A stretch of DNA of 64,000 bases from Aquamicrobium sp. (GCA_019739225.1 JAHHDT010000005.1:1550001-1614000); one strand, 5' to 3'. Counted from the first letter of the stretch, positions 48,531 to 59,075 are shown. Notes: generated by a model not told the origin, from the letters alone. Numbers and translations: made by a program.

Positions 48531-50948
48531 TCAAAATGAATCGATTTGTTCTGTCGAGGCGCCAATGTCGCCGATCGTCCGCAGAGCGATCTTGAAGCCG
48601 AATGTCTTTTCCTTCTCGACTTCACGGCTTCTTGAGTTTCTGGAAGCCGTTTCGCCGCCAAAGAACGTGAACGAGAAACATTCGTCGTCGTAGCTGAAGC
48701 CGATCGTCTTGCGGGTCATCAGCCGATCTTCGATGTCATAGCTGCCGCTGCCGAAAACGCGCCAGTATTCGTGCAATTTGACCGAGCCGCCGCCACGAAC
48801 CTCGTGCCGGTCTTTTTCGTATCCATAGTCTGGCTGGGCTTCGATGAACGAATAGACGCCCGAAATGCCAAAATTCGGCGTTGCAAATCCCGCACTGACG
48901 TCTGTGCGACGCAGATCAAACGTATCTTCGTCGAAGCGCGCGCCGGCGCCGAGCCGAATTCCGCTGGGGCCTGTCAGATTGACGGCGGTGACGTAGTCGG
49001 AGCGATCGGTTTCCAGTCCCGAGGCCGCTCCCACATTGACGAAATCCGGAGACGCATAGGGGTTCGTGCCGGCAAGGTGGAAGGACTGTCCAGCGATGGC
49101 ATTGGCTGTCCAGCCGTTGGCGAATGCGCCAGAATAGCGAATGCCCAAATTTGCGCGAATGCCGCCTTCGATCCGGTCGTAGCCGGCGAACTTGTCGCGC
49201 TCGAAGAGGTTCGATGCATCGAAGACAAGATTCTGCGCGTCCTCGTTGGGAATGCCGAGCACGTCGCCATAAGGCGCGTCCGGCCGGGCGAAGACCTGCG
49301 CCATGGGCTCCAGCACGTGAGTGGAACTGCTGGTCGAGAAGAGCACCGGCCAACGGGCCTCGAGACCCGCCGTCGCCATTGCGCGGTAGTAAGAGGAGCG
49401 GATGTCCGCCTCGACGCCATTGTTCAACGCAGCGCGTCGTATCGCCTCCTCCGATAGCCCGTCATAGCTGACCCCGATGGCGTCGCCCCTGGCATGCAGG
49501 ATGGAGGTCAGCATCAGGCCGCCGGGCGCCAAGTAGGAGCGTTTCCATTCCGCTTCGGCAGTGACGCGTCCGGACGTGCCGTCGATACCTGTTAGCCTGT
49601 TCGGTGGAGCCGTGCCGGTCTCGCTAAATCCGGGAGCGTCAAGCTCGCTGCGATGCACACCCTGAACGTTGACGTCGATATTTAGCTCGCCGCCGGCGAT
49701 CGGCTGGTCCGGCGTGTAGGAATAATCGAGCGACGGCAGGACCCATGGCTGGCGTGGATCGCGCGACGTTTGCACAACACGCGCTTCCTGCACGTTGAAG
49801 CGGTAGCCGCGCAGGTCGAAATAATTGCGGTCGTTCAAGCCGGTCAGATAGACTTCATTGGTGCGGTTGAGCTCGCTGAAGCCGGCGATGCCGTAGCGAT
49901 GAGAGAAGTTCTTGTCGCTCTGGGCCATGACGTCCCAGCCGAAGGTCCAGCGCGGATTGATCTGAAACGCGCCTTTGGAGCCGATCATCCCGCGGAACGT
50001 TTCGTTGTCGGTGTAGGTTGCGGGATCGGCGCCCCTAATTCCCGAATAAAACTCTTCAGGATTGCGCTGCCGGATGCCGGCAACCGTGATCGAATACGAG
50101 CCGTTATCGAAACGCTGGCGCCATTCGGCCTCGGCAAGAAAGCCCTGTTTCGAATAGACGGTCGGCTTGAAGGTTATGTCGTAGGTCGCTGAAATTCCCC
50201 AATAGAAGGGAACTCGCACGCCATGCCCGAGATCCTCGTCGGACCGGTAGCTCGGAACCAGGAAACCTGACCGCTGCTTCACCGTTGGATCGGCAATCTC
50301 GAAGGCAGGCAGAAACGCCAGCGGCATGCCGAACATCTCGAAGCGCGCGCGTTCGAAGCGTACTGTCTTGGTCTGCCCGTTCCAGATGATTTTCTGCGCC
50401 TTCACCCGCCATACCGGAGCCTTGTCGGGCTTTTCTTCGCAGGGTTTGCAGGCCGTGTAGACGCCGTAATTGAAGGTGGTGATGCTCCCGTCGCGGCGGT
50501 CGGCGCTTTCTGCGGCGAAATAGGTCTCGTCGGCCGTCTCCACGCGCAAGGTGCGCACGAATGCGTCGCGGAAATCGTCGGTGACATCTATTTCGTCGGA
50601 GAATATCCGCGTGCCCTGGCTGTCGACGATCTCGACACTGCCGGTGGCAATCAGGCGTGAGGTGGCGCGATCGTAGGTGACGCGCTGGGCCACCAGTCGG
50701 CTGCCGTCATAATCGATCTGCACGCCACCGACTGCGGTGATGGTGTTGCGGTCGTTGTCATAAACGATGGTGTCTGCCTCAAGCAGCATTTCCGCGTCCG
50801 GAGACGAGCTCATACCCTCGAGATCGATCTGCTGTGCAGTCGCTATGCCGGGAGCAACGCTGACCGCCATGATGCAGGCAAGCGCCGTCGCACCGATAAG
50901 GCGCAAAGTCCGGGCGGACTTGCGATATGTCGCCAGTGCGCCCCTCAA
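48531..50948 (-). CDS. lptD: LPS-assembly protein LptD
   Basis: An 805-residue outer-membrane translocon inserting LPS at the cell surface. Signal peptide 1-39, N-terminal OstA beta-jellyroll (about 50-150, ADTIVYDNDRNTITAVGG), then a large 26-stranded-type barrel. Cysteines are C167 and C170 (ACKPC) and one near the C-terminus (DDECFSF), a pattern unlike the four-Cys E. coli set. The start is TTG, immediately after the lptG stop (TAGTTG), with AGGAGG eight bases upstream. Confidence 0.95.
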   Translation of the reverse strand: MRGALATYRKSARTLRLIGATALACIMAVSVAPGIATAQQIDLEGMSSSPDAEMLLEADTIVYDNDRNTITAVGGVQIDYDGSRLVAQRVTYDRATSRLIATGSVEIVDSQGTRIFSDEIDVTDDFRDAFVRTLRVETADETYFAAESADRRDGSITTFNYGVYTACKPCEEKPDKAPVWRVKAQKIIWNGQTKTVRFERARFEMFGMPLAFLPAFEIADPTVKQRSGFLVPSYRSDEDLGHGVRVPFYWGISATYDITFKPTVYSKQGFLAEAEWRQRFDNGSYSITVAGIRQRNPEEFYSGIRGADPATYTDNETFRGMIGSKGAFQINPRWTFGWDVMAQSDKNFSHRYGIAGFSELNRTNEVYLTGLNDRNYFDLRGYRFNVQEARVVQTSRDPRQPWVLPSLDYSYTPDQPIAGGELNIDVNVQGVHRSELDAPGFSETGTAPPNRLTGIDGTSGRVTAEAEWKRSYLAPGGLMLTSILHARGDAIGVSYDGLSEEAIRRAALNNGVEADIRSSYYRAMATAGLEARWPVLFSTSSSTHVLEPMAQVFARPDAPYGDVLGIPNEDAQNLVFDASNLFERDKFAGYDRIEGGIRANLGIRYSGAFANGWTANAIAGQSFHLAGTNPYASPDFVNVGAASGLETDRSDYVTAVNLTGPSGIRLGAGARFDEDTFDLRRTDVSAGFATPNFGISGVYSFIEAQPDYGYEKDRHEVRGGGSVKLHEYWRVFGSGSYDIEDRLMTRKTIGFSYDDECFSFTFFGGETASRNSRSREVEKEKTFGFKIALRTIGDIGASTEQIDSF

Positions 50949-52037
50949 CTAACCGTCCTCCTTGTACAAGAGAAAAGTCACCCCGAAAAAACTTGCGATC
51001 AGAACCGGAAACCAGGCCGCCGCTACGGGCGGCACGAATCCGGCGCTTCCAAACGCCTTGACCAGAACCGAGACGACATAAAGCAGAAAGCCGGCGAGGA
51101 CGCCACCCAGAATAATCGTTGCCGACTGACCCATCCGGGCAAAACGCATCGACACCGTGGCGGCGATCAACGTCATTGCAACAAGCAGGGCCGGAAGCGC
51201 CACGAGCGAGTGGAAATGCATGGCGAAGGCGTTTGCACCGAGCCCGAATGAGCGGGCTGCGGCAATTTTGCGCGGCAGTTCGTAGATCGGGATCGTCTCC
51301 GGCGCGGCCAGGCGTTCAAGTACGAACTCCGGGGTGAGATTGGTATCGATTCTCACAGTTCCCGCTGCCTCGGGGGTTTCGCCTGTTCGGGTGCGGGTCG
51401 CTCTGCGCAATTCCCAACGGCCGTCTCTCAGATAGGCCCGCCGCGCATCAATGCGTTCGTACAGCTCGCCGCGTCGGTCGATACGGAGAAAGGTGGCGTC
51501 TACCAGTTCGAGCCCGCGATTGAGAACGCGTCGCGCGCCGATGATCGTTTCGCCTTCGTTCGTGCGTTGCTTGATCCACGGTGAGTCGGGTTGCCCCATG
51601 GCGCTACCGCTGTCGGTGCGAATCTCCACCTCGAGCAACTGGCTGCGTTCGAAGCCGTGAGCGGCAATCGGGTTGAGGAGCAGGATCGTCGCCAAGCCGT
51701 AGGCGAGGGCGCCCAGGCAGATAGGCAGCAGGAACTGCCAGGCGGAGATACCCGCGGCGCGCGCGACCACGAGCTCGTACTTCCGGTTCAGCGAAACCAG
51801 CGTCGTCATCGCGGAAATCAGGGCCACGAACGGCACCGCCTGCATCATGATCATCGGTGTCTGCAGCGTGGCGATGCCAAGCGTGAGCCCGACCGAATAG
51901 TTAGGCAGGCCGCCCATGCGCCCGGACAGCTCGGTGAAGTTGATGATGAACACGATCGCAGCGATTCCCATGAGAAACCAGAACGTGATCGATACATAGC
52001 GGGTAAACAGATAGCGCCCGAGCGTAAGGCCGATCAT
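50949..52037 (-). CDS. lptG: LPS export ABC transporter permease LptG
   Basis: A 362-residue inner-membrane subunit of the LptB2FG transporter. YjgP/YjgQ family: membrane helices at about 10-32, 55-80, 100-122, a periplasmic beta-jellyroll (about 140-265), and helices at about 275-355. Start overlaps the lptF stop by 4 bp. Partner of LptF below. Confidence 0.93.
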   Translation of the reverse strand: MIGLTLGRYLFTRYVSITFWFLMGIAAIVFIINFTELSGRMGGLPNYSVGLTLGIATLQTPMIMMQAVPFVALISAMTTLVSLNRKYELVVARAAGISAWQFLLPICLGALAYGLATILLLNPIAAHGFERSQLLEVEIRTDSGSAMGQPDSPWIKQRTNEGETIIGARRVLNRGLELVDATFLRIDRRGELYERIDARRAYLRDGRWELRRATRTRTGETPEAAGTVRIDTNLTPEFVLERLAAPETIPIYELPRKIAAARSFGLGANAFAMHFHSLVALPALLVAMTLIAATVSMRFARMGQSATIILGGVLAGFLLYVVSVLVKAFGSAGFVPPVAAAWFPVLIASFFGVTFLLYKEDG

Positions 52038-53236
52038 GCAGGACCTCCCGGAAGCGCGCGCTTGTAGCCGGAAAGTCTAACCTTGATGGCGATAAGCTGC
52101 TGCTGGAAGCGGTTCCAGATCGCCTGGCCGCGTTCGACCACCGACAGCGGCAGTTCCATCACGCGGTTGGTTGCGATGAAGAACGCAGCCACACAGCACG
52201 CAACGATGGGAACGCCATACACCATCGGCGTGAAGCCGGGCACGTTCCACACCTTGTCGGCGGCGAAGAAGCCGGCCCAGCGCACGACCAGCGCTATGGT
52301 CATCGTCGTCAGCAAAGGATGGATTCGCGCCTCGCGGAAGGAGCGCGAGTCACCCGCCACGGCCAGCGCGATCAGCGCGAACACCATGGGATACAGCCAT
52401 TCGGTGAAGCGCTTGTGCAGCTCCGCGCGGAAACCCTGCGGCGACTTCTTGAACACCGGATCATCGCGATCGGGATTCATGAGATACGCCAGCGTCCGGT
52501 CCTTCGGTAGCAGGGTCGGGCCGGAATTGCTTGCGGTGAACTGCGACAGATCGAGCGCGTAAGACCGGTATTGCACGACCGAGACGCCGTCGGCAGTCTT
52601 GCGATGCACCACCCCGTCCTGCATCACCAGAAGGTTCGTGCCATTGAGATCCACGGTCGCGCCGCTCTTTGCGTAGTAGATCAGTTCGATCCCTTCTTCG
52701 CGCGCATCCGAGACGAAGATCCCGCCGAGCCGGCCATCGGGCAGCCGCTCGCCGATCTGCATGTGCAGACCTTCCTCGACCTGTTGGAAAGTCCCTTCCT
52801 GAACGATGCTTGTGATGAGGTCGGCGCGCGCCTCCGAGATCAGGATGCGCAGGCGTTCGCGCGAATAGGGTTCGACGAAATTGTTTACGGTGAATGACAC
52901 GACGCAGGCTGCGACGGCGAGAAGAAGGATCGGACGCATCACCGTCATGCGGGGGCTTCCTGCCGCGCTGATGACGATCAGTTCCGAATCCGTATTCATG
53001 GTCGTCAGCGTCTGCGCGACGGCGATACCCACCGCAAAGGGAATGACGACCGGGATGACTGCCGGCAGCACCAGCCATGCGATCTCGAAAAAGGTCGCAG
53101 CCGACTGGCCGTTGCCAGTCACCACATTGATCCGGGTCAGAATCTGGGTCGTCCACACGATCGCAAGCACCCAGAAAAGGGTCGCTACGAAAATGCCCAG
53201 CGTGCGCCGCAATATGTACTGTTCAACGACCTTCAT
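52034..53236 (-). CDS. lptF: LPS export ABC transporter permease LptF
   Basis: A 400-residue partner of LptG in the same YjgP/YjgQ family: N-terminal helices, jellyroll (about 145-270) and C-terminal helices. The ATG at 53236 (MKVVEQYILRRTLGIFVATL) matches the family; an in-frame start 28 codons upstream is rejected. First gene of the minus-strand LPS operon. Confidence 0.93.
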   Translation of the reverse strand: MKVVEQYILRRTLGIFVATLFWVLAIVWTTQILTRINVVTGNGQSAATFFEIAWLVLPAVIPVVIPFAVGIAVAQTLTTMNTDSELIVISAAGSPRMTVMRPILLLAVAACVVSFTVNNFVEPYSRERLRILISEARADLITSIVQEGTFQQVEEGLHMQIGERLPDGRLGGIFVSDAREEGIELIYYAKSGATVDLNGTNLLVMQDGVVHRKTADGVSVVQYRSYALDLSQFTASNSGPTLLPKDRTLAYLMNPDRDDPVFKKSPQGFRAELHKRFTEWLYPMVFALIALAVAGDSRSFREARIHPLLTTMTIALVVRWAGFFAADKVWNVPGFTPMVYGVPIVACCVAAFFIATNRVMELPLSVVERGQAIWNRFQQQLIAIKVRLSGYKRALPGGPA

Positions 53237-53552
53237 GCGGCGCGACGTTCCGGTTCCAATTTGACGATCATGCGGCGCAAACAAGACCTTTTCCGGCTGC
53301 GCCGCCCAAAGGCAAAGCACAACGAAAAACGTGTCCCGTTCGTCGCCCCGTCGGTCCGAGGACTGTCCCCCGTGGCAATTCTGCGGAATTTAGGCGAACA
53401 AACTACAAAGAAACAAGGTTAACGATCCCCGATCACGCATACTGTGATGTGAAGCTTGAGCCGGACTTGTCAAACCGGCCGAAAACGCCACTATCGAAGG
53501 AAGCCGCTCGGGCTTACGGAATTTGCAGAATCACAAGGCAGTCAGGAAGCTT
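53237..53552. other. Divergent lptF-pepA intergenic region
   Basis: A 316-bp gap with no convincing gene. It must hold the promoters of lptF (minus) and pepA (plus). I see a small ATCAC-N7-GTGAT inverted repeat (53432-53448) and a GTTAAC site, but nothing strong enough to name a regulator. Confidence 0.5.
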
Positions 53553-55043
53553 ATGTCCCAACGTCCCTCCATCGCATTCGCCAAGATCGCAACGCCGAAA
53601 AAGGGAAGCGTCGTCGTGCTGGCGGCGGACGGGGGCGGGCTCTCCGAGGCGGCTTCCGCCTGCGATCCGCAAGGTCTACTCAAGAAGGCGTTCGGCGTGG
53701 CCGATTTTTCCGGCAAGCTTGCCGCGAGCATCGAAGTGCTTGCTCCGCACGGCACGGAGTATGACAGGCTCGCCGCCGTCGGCACCGGCAAGACGGATGC
53801 GCTCGACGAGCGTGCCTGGAACCGCATTGGCGGTGCGGCCTTTGCAGCGGCCAGGAAAACCGGCGAGGTCACCATCGTGGCCGACCTGGATGGCACCGAG
53901 CCATCCGCCGATGACGTCGCGTCGCTGGCGTTGGGTGTGATGCTCAGCGCCTACGCTTTCGACAAATACAAGACCAAGAAGGACAATGGCAAAGGCGGCG
54001 CCCCAAAACCGGCGAAGGTAACGATTCTCTGCGCTAACCCGACGGCCGCGAAAAAGGCATTCGCAACAGCCGAGGCCATTGCCGGCGGTGTGCTGCTGGC
54101 GCGGGATTTGGTCAATGAGCCTGCCAACGTGCTCGGTACCGTCGAGTTCGCCGACAAGGCGAAGGAACTCGAGAAGCTGGGCGTCAAGGTTGAGATCCTG
54201 ACCGAGAAGGAGATGAAGAAGCTCGGCATGGCCGCGCTTCTCGGTGTGGCCCAGGGCTCCGCGCGTCCGGCGCGCCTCGCGGTGATGCGCTGGGACGGCG
54301 GCAAGGCAAAGGACCAGCCGGTCGCCTTTATCGGCAAGGGCGTTGTCTTCGATTCGGGCGGCATTTCGATCAAGCCCGCCGGCGGCATGGAGGACATGAA
54401 GGGCGACATGGGCGGCGCTGCCGCCGTGACCGGCCTGATGCATGCGCTTGCGGCCCGCAAGGCCAAGGTCAACGCTGTCGGCATCATCGGGCTGGTCGAG
54501 AACATGCCGGACGCCAATGCCCAGCGCCCCGGCGACATCGTCACTTCGATGTCGGGCCAGACGATTGAAGTAATCAATACCGATGCCGAGGGCAGGCTCG
54601 TTCTTGCCGACGCCCTCTGGTACTGCAACGAGCGCTTCAAGCCCCGCTTCATGATCAACTTGGCGACGCTGACCGGCGCCGTGATCGTCGCGCTCGGCAA
54701 CGAGCATGCCGGCCTCTTCTCCAATAACGATGAACTGGCTGACAGGCTGCTGGCGGCCGGCAAGGACACGGGTGATAAGGTCTGGCGCCTGCCGCTCGCT
54801 CCGGAATACGACAAACTGATCGATTCGAAGAACGCCGACATGAAGAACACCGGCGGACGCAATGCCGGTTCGATCACCGCGGCGCAGTTCCTGCAGCGCT
54901 TCGTCAAGGACACGCCTTGGGCGCATCTGGACATTGCCGGAACGGCGATGGGCTCGCCCTCCAGCGAAATCAACCAGTCCTGGGCATCCGGCTTCGGCGT
55001 GCGCCTGCTCGATCGTCTGGTGCGCGACCACTACGAAGGCTAG
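53553..55043 (+). CDS. pepA: Leucyl aminopeptidase (M17)
   Basis: A 496-residue dinuclear-metal aminopeptidase (cytosolic, hexameric). Catalytic-domain motifs: [15 protein letters not shown] near 262-276, [14 protein letters not shown] near 344-357 and the C-terminal DIAGTAM. The ATG at 53553 is preferred (AGGAAG upstream) over an in-frame TTG ten codons before. Confidence 0.95.
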   Translation: MSQRPSIAFAKIATPKKGSVVVLAADGGGLSEAASACDPQGLLKKAFGVADFSGKLAASIEVLAPHGTEYDRLAAVGTGKTDALDERAWNRIGGAAFAAARKTGEVTIVADLDGTEPSADDVASLALGVMLSAYAFDKYKTKKDNGKGGAPKPAKVTILCANPTAAKKAFATAEAIAGGVLLARDLVNEPANVLGTVEFADKAKELEKLGVKVEILTEKEMKKLGMAALLGVAQGSARPARLAVMRWDGGKAKDQPVAFIGKGVVFDSGGISIKPAGGMEDMKGDMGGAAAVTGLMHALAARKAKVNAVGIIGLVENMPDANAQRPGDIVTSMSGQTIEVINTDAEGRLVLADALWYCNERFKPRFMINLATLTGAVIVALGNEHAGLFSNNDELADRLLAAGKDTGDKVWRLPLAPEYDKLIDSKNADMKNTGGRNAGSITAAQFLQRFVKDTPWAHLDIAGTAMGSPSSEINQSWASGFGVRLLDRLVRDHYEG

Positions 55044-55068
55044 TCGGACGGACCGTAATGGCTTCGCT

Positions 55069-55245
55069 CTACGTTGCCCCCCTCTGTCCTGCCGGACATC
55101 TCCCCCACGAGGGGGGAGATCGGCTTGCGCTACGGCCGGTACCCTTCTTGCAAGGTTGGAGATTGGCGAGGGCCCATATGAAAGTTGATCTCCCCCCTCG
55201 TGGGGGAGATGTCCGGCAGGACAGAGGGGGGCGCGAAGGAACGCG
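55069..55245. repeat. Palindromic intergenic repeat, copy D (inverted)
   Basis: Left end CTACGTTG (55069-55076), left arm 55076-55121, right arm about 55187-55232, right end GCGCGAAGGAACGCG (55231-55245). The ends are the complements of the opposite ends of copy C, so D is in reverse orientation. Fills the pepA-holC gap. Confidence 0.9.
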
Positions 55246-55272
55246 ATCCTTCCAATCAGCCTGGGCTTCATC

Positions 55273-55722
55273 ATGACCGAGGTGCTGTTCTATCACCTGA
55301 CCGAATCCGCGCTCGAAGACGCCTTGCCGCCGCTCCTGGAAAAGAGCCTCGAGCGCGGCTGGCGGGCGGTCGTGCAAACCGGCAGTGACGAACGGCGCGA
55401 CGCGCTCGACACGCACCTGTGGACCTACCGCGACGACTCCTTCCTCGCGCATGGAACGGAGCATGACCAGCACGCACAGCATCAACCGGTGCTTCTGACC
55501 ACCGGAACGGGCAACGCGAACGCAGCGCGCATCCGGTTCATGGTCGATGGGGCGGAACCGCCCGATCTGGCTGACTACGATCGTGCCGTCTTCATGTTCG
55601 ACGGGCACGATATGAGCCAGGTGGAACAGGCGCGTGGCCATTGGAAGGCCATGAAAACCGCCGGTCACGCGGCAACCTACTGGCAACAGACGCCGGAGCG
55701 TCGCTGGGAGCGCAAGGCTTGA
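55273..55722 (+). CDS. holC: DNA polymerase III chi subunit
   Basis: A 149-residue HolC protein linking the clamp loader to SSB. MTEVLFYHLTESALEDALPPLLEKSL start and the VLLTTGTGNANAARIRFMVDGAEPP and YDRAVFMFDGHD segments match the family. No hold-partner gene (holD) is near, as usual in alphaproteobacteria. Confidence 0.92.
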   Translation: MTEVLFYHLTESALEDALPPLLEKSLERGWRAVVQTGSDERRDALDTHLWTYRDDSFLAHGTEHDQHAQHQPVLLTTGTGNANAARIRFMVDGAEPPDLADYDRAVFMFDGHDMSQVEQARGHWKAMKTAGHAATYWQQTPERRWERKA

Positions 55723-55777
55723 CCTGCATGCCTTCCCTGCCGACGGTTGGCGGTCACGAAACCTGGAAGTTACCGCG

Positions 55778-56374
55778 ATGAGATGGGTACTCCGTCTCTT
55801 GTTCATGCTGATGCTTGTTGCCGGAGTGGTGCTTGGCGTCGTCTATCCGCGCGCCGTCGACGGCTCCGGCGGCGACGAAATCGGCAGGTGGCGCATTTAC
55901 GAGCGGGAAACTGGAGAACGCACGGTCGAGACCGTCCTTGACATTAACAGGCAGGTCGCCGTCGGCGCCGAGTTGCGAACGGAAGACGCTCTGCCCGATG
56001 ACCTTAGGCTTGCGGCGCTGACGGTAGTCGTTCGCGATGCCGATGAAAATGTCGTGTTACGCGAAGGGCTCGCACTGTCCGCTGCTGCGGTTCTGGAAAG
56101 CCCACAGACGCGCGTTCAGCTCTATCGCGCGGCAGCCGGCATCCTGAACGGCGCCGAGGGCGCCTACCGCTTCGACATCGAGGTCGCCGACGATGTCGGG
56201 CCATCCTTGCTGAGCGTCGATCTCGTGCTTGGAACGGTGGCGGCCTCACCCGATCCGCGCATGCAGCCCGCGGGCTTCGTCCTGATGGCGGTGGGCGTGG
56301 TCGGCTTTTTGCTTACCTTTCGCCGCCGCCGCGAAAATCCCAATTCCAAGCCGCCAAAGTGGGGCAGGGTCTAA
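55778..56374 (+). CDS. Hypothetical protein with two membrane segments
   Basis: A 198-residue protein of unknown function: N-terminal hydrophobic segment (about 4-24), a beta-rich extracytoplasmic domain (about 30-165), and a C-terminal helix (about 168-186) followed by a basic tail RRRRENPNSKPPKWG. The layout resembles membrane-anchored periplasmic domains. 55 bp after holC, same strand. Confidence 0.65.
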   Translation: MRWVLRLLFMLMLVAGVVLGVVYPRAVDGSGGDEIGRWRIYERETGERTVETVLDINRQVAVGAELRTEDALPDDLRLAALTVVVRDADENVVLREGLALSAAAVLESPQTRVQLYRAAAGILNGAEGAYRFDIEVADDVGPSLLSVDLVLGTVAASPDPRMQPAGFVLMAVGVVGFLLTFRRRRENPNSKPPKWGRV

Positions 56375-56394
56375 GCCCGGAAGACCTCGGGAGT

Positions 56395-57201
56395 TCAGAT
56401 TCCTTCGAAATCGCCCGCGCGCCCTTTGCCGGATGCGAAGCGGCCCGCGCCTGCCATGCCTTCCTGGCGGAAGGTCTCGACACTGCGCCATTCGGCCGCC
56501 ACCGCTTGCTCCGGCGCCAGGGACCACTGGCGTATGGCCGACATACGGTCGGCCCGCATGCAGGCCTGCGGGAAGCGGGTAAGATCCCGCGCGATGCCGA
56601 GCGCGGTCTGTAAGGCCTCGCCGTCGTCGCAAAGATAGTTGGCGAGCCCGATCGCCCGGCATTCCTCGGCATCGACCTGCCGCCCTGTGAGGATCAGGTC
56701 CATCGCGCGGCCATGGCCGACGATGCGTGGCAGACGTACCGTTCCGCCATCGATCAGCGGAACGCCCCAGCGGCGGCAATAGACGCCCATATAGGCCGAT
56801 CTCTCCATCACTCGCAGGTCGCACCACAAGGCGAGTTCCATGCCGCCTGCTACCGCTGGCCCGGAAATCGCGGCGATCACCGGCTTCGAGAGCGTCAGGC
56901 GCGTCGGTCCCATCGGCGCCTTGCGCGGCCTGTCGTCGCTGCCGTCGAAGGAGCCGTCCAGATCGTGATCGGCGAACCACGTATCCTGCACGTTGGTCGC
57001 GGCCCATTTCAGGTCGAACCCGGCCGAGAACGCACCCGGTACGCCGGTCAGGATCGCAACCTTCTGCGTCTCGTCGCGCTCGAAATCGACGAAGGCGCGG
57101 AACATGGCGTCCGCCATCTCCGGGTTGACCGCATTGCGGGCTTCCGGCCTGTCTATAGTGACAATGGTGATGTCGCCGTCGCGCTCGGTACGAATCGTCA
57201 T
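56395..57201 (-). CDS. Enoyl-CoA hydratase/isomerase (crotonase family)
   Basis: A 268-residue crotonase-fold enzyme. CoA/oxyanion motifs: AFSAGFDLKWAA near 57-68 and ISGPAVAGGMELALWCDLRV near 110-129; EECRAIGLANY near 180. Reaction (hydratase versus isomerase) not decidable. Its start overlaps the ABC-F stop by 4 bp (ATGA), so both are co-translated. Confidence 0.88.
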   Translation of the reverse strand: MTIRTERDGDITIVTIDRPEARNAVNPEMADAMFRAFVDFERDETQKVAILTGVPGAFSAGFDLKWAATNVQDTWFADHDLDGSFDGSDDRPRKAPMGPTRLTLSKPVIAAISGPAVAGGMELALWCDLRVMERSAYMGVYCRRWGVPLIDGGTVRLPRIVGHGRAMDLILTGRQVDAEECRAIGLANYLCDDGEALQTALGIARDLTRFPQACMRADRMSAIRQWSLAPEQAVAAEWRSVETFRQEGMAGAGRFASGKGRAGDFEGI

Positions 57202-59075
57202 TCCGCGATCCCTTCCTCATACTCCGCCGACAGGGTCAGCCACCTGTCTTCATGGCGGGCGAGCGTATTGGAAAGGTCGGACCGTTCCTTGGCAAGCTGC
57301 GTGGCGGTCGACGGGTCCTTTTCGTAGAGCGCGGGATCGGCAAGCTGGTCCTCGATCGCGTCGATCCGCTTGCGCGTACGTTCGATCAGGCCCTCGGTGG
57401 CGCGGATTTCCTTGGCGACGGGCTCCATCGCCTGGCGGCGGGCCGCGGCCTCGCGCCGTTTGTCGGCCTTCGACGCCTTGTCCGCCTCGCGCCTCTCGCG
57501 CCGGTCGGACGCTCCGCCGGTGACAAGCTGGCGATAGTCGGTGAGGTCGCCGTCATAGCTGACAACCGTGCCGTCCTTGACGAGCCAGAGCCTATCGACC
57601 GTCGCTTCGATCAGATGCCGGTCGTGGCTGATGAGGATCACGGCGCCCGGAAATTCGTTGAGCGCCACCATAAGCGCCTCGCGGCTGTCGATGTCGAGAT
57701 GGTTGGTTGGCTCGTCGAGGATCAGCAGGTTCGGTCCCTCGAACGCGGCGAGGCCCATCAACAGGCGCGCCTTCTCGCCGCCCGAAAGATCCTTCGCCTT
57801 CGTCGACATCTTCTCGGTCGTCAGGCCCATCTGCGCCACGCGGGCGCGAACCTTTGCCTCGGGCGCCTCGGGCATGAGGCGACGCACGTGCTCGACGGCG
57901 CTCTCCTCCGGTCGCAGGTCGTCGAGCTGGTGCTGGGCGAACATGGCCACTTTCAGCCCCGGCGCGATGGTCATGCCGCCGCTGTCCAGCGAAAGCCGCC
58001 CGGCGAGCAGCTTGGCGAAGGTCGACTTGCCGTTGCCGTTGGAACCCAGCAGTGCGATGCGGTCGTCCTCGTCGATCCGCAGCGTCAGCCCCTTGAGCAC
58101 GGGTTTGCCTGGCTGGTAGCCGACCGCGCCTGCCTGCGTCGTCACGATCGGCGAGGCGACCGTCTTGACGGGTTCGGGAAACGAGAACGGCCGAACGCTG
58201 TCCTCGATGACCGCCGAGATCGGCTTCATCTTCTCCAGCGCTTTCAGGCGCGACTGCGCCTGTCGTGCCTTGGACGCCTTGTAGCGGAAGCGCTCGACGA
58301 AGCTTTCCATATGCTGGCGCTGCGCTTCCTGCTTGATGCGGCTCTTTTCCTGCAGTTCGAGCTGCTCGCTGCGCAGGCGCTCGAACTGGTCGTAGCCGCC
58401 GCGCCAGAAGGTCAGCTTCTTCTGGTCGAGATGCACGATCGAATTGACCGCGCGGTTGAGCAGGTCGCGATCGTGGCTGATGAGCAGCACGGTGTGCGGA
58501 TATTTTGCGACGTAGCTTTCCAGCCACATCGTGCCTTCGAGGTCGAGATAGTTGGTCGGCTCGTCCAGCAGCAGCAGGTCAGGCTCGGCGAAAAGAACGG
58601 ACGCCAGCGCGACGCGCATGCGCCATCCGCCGGAAAACGAGGATGCCGGTCGCTTCTGCGCCTCGGTGTCGAAACCGAGCCCGGCAAGGATCGTTGCCGC
58701 GCGCGCTTCGGCCGAATGGGCATCTATGTCGGCGAGCCGCATCTGGATTTCGGCGATGCGATTGGCGTCGGTGGCCGTGTCCGCTTCAGCCAGAAGCGCC
58801 AGCCGCTCCGTGTCCGCCTTGAGCACGATCTCGATCAGCGGCTCCTCGGTGCCGGGCGCTTCCTGCGCCACCTGTCCGATCCGCGTGTTCTTCGGAAAGC
58901 TGATCGAGCCGGTTTCGGTCGGCAGCTCGCCGGTGATCGCCTTGAACAGCGTGGTCTTGCCGGTGCCGTTCCGGCCGACGAATCCCGCCTTCGATCCCGC
59001 TGGAAGCGTGAGCGAGGCATGGTCGAGCAGCAGGCGGCCGGCAATGCGGAGCGATATGTCGTTGATGATAAGCAT
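57198..59075 (-). CDS. ABC-F family ATPase (YheS/Uup-like)
   Basis: A 625-residue soluble twin-ATPase of the ABC-F family, acting on ribosomes. Two Walker A sites (GRNGTGKTT near 34-42, GSNGNGKST near 345-353), two signatures (FSGGWRMR, LSGGEKARL), Walker B LLLLDEPTN and LLILDEPTN, and a C-terminal coiled-coil helix bundle (about 540-620). Layout is nearest to YheS. No membrane domain, so it is not a transporter. Confidence 0.93.
   Translation of the reverse strand: MLIINDISLRIAGRLLLDHASLTLPAGSKAGFVGRNGTGKTTLFKAITGELPTETGSISFPKNTRIGQVAQEAPGTEEPLIEIVLKADTERLALLAEADTATDANRIAEIQMRLADIDAHSAEARAATILAGLGFDTEAQKRPASSFSGGWRMRVALASVLFAEPDLLLLDEPTNYLDLEGTMWLESYVAKYPHTVLLISHDRDLLNRAVNSIVHLDQKKLTFWRGGYDQFERLRSEQLELQEKSRIKQEAQRQHMESFVERFRYKASKARQAQSRLKALEKMKPISAVIEDSVRPFSFPEPVKTVASPIVTTQAGAVGYQPGKPVLKGLTLRIDEDDRIALLGSNGNGKSTFAKLLAGRLSLDSGGMTIAPGLKVAMFAQHQLDDLRPEESAVEHVRRLMPEAPEAKVRARVAQMGLTTEKMSTKAKDLSGGEKARLLMGLAAFEGPNLLILDEPTNHLDIDSREALMVALNEFPGAVILISHDRHLIEATVDRLWLVKDGTVVSYDGDLTDYRQLVTGGASDRRERREADKASKADKRREAAARRQAMEPVAKEIRATEGLIERTRKRIDAIEDQLADPALYEKDPSTATQLAKERSDLSNTLARHEDRWLTLSAEYEEGIAE

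Noticed and set aside
53432-53448. ATCAC-N7-GTGAT inverted repeat before pepA
   Set aside because: Arms too short and the orientation is opposite to a CRP/FNR site; likely chance.
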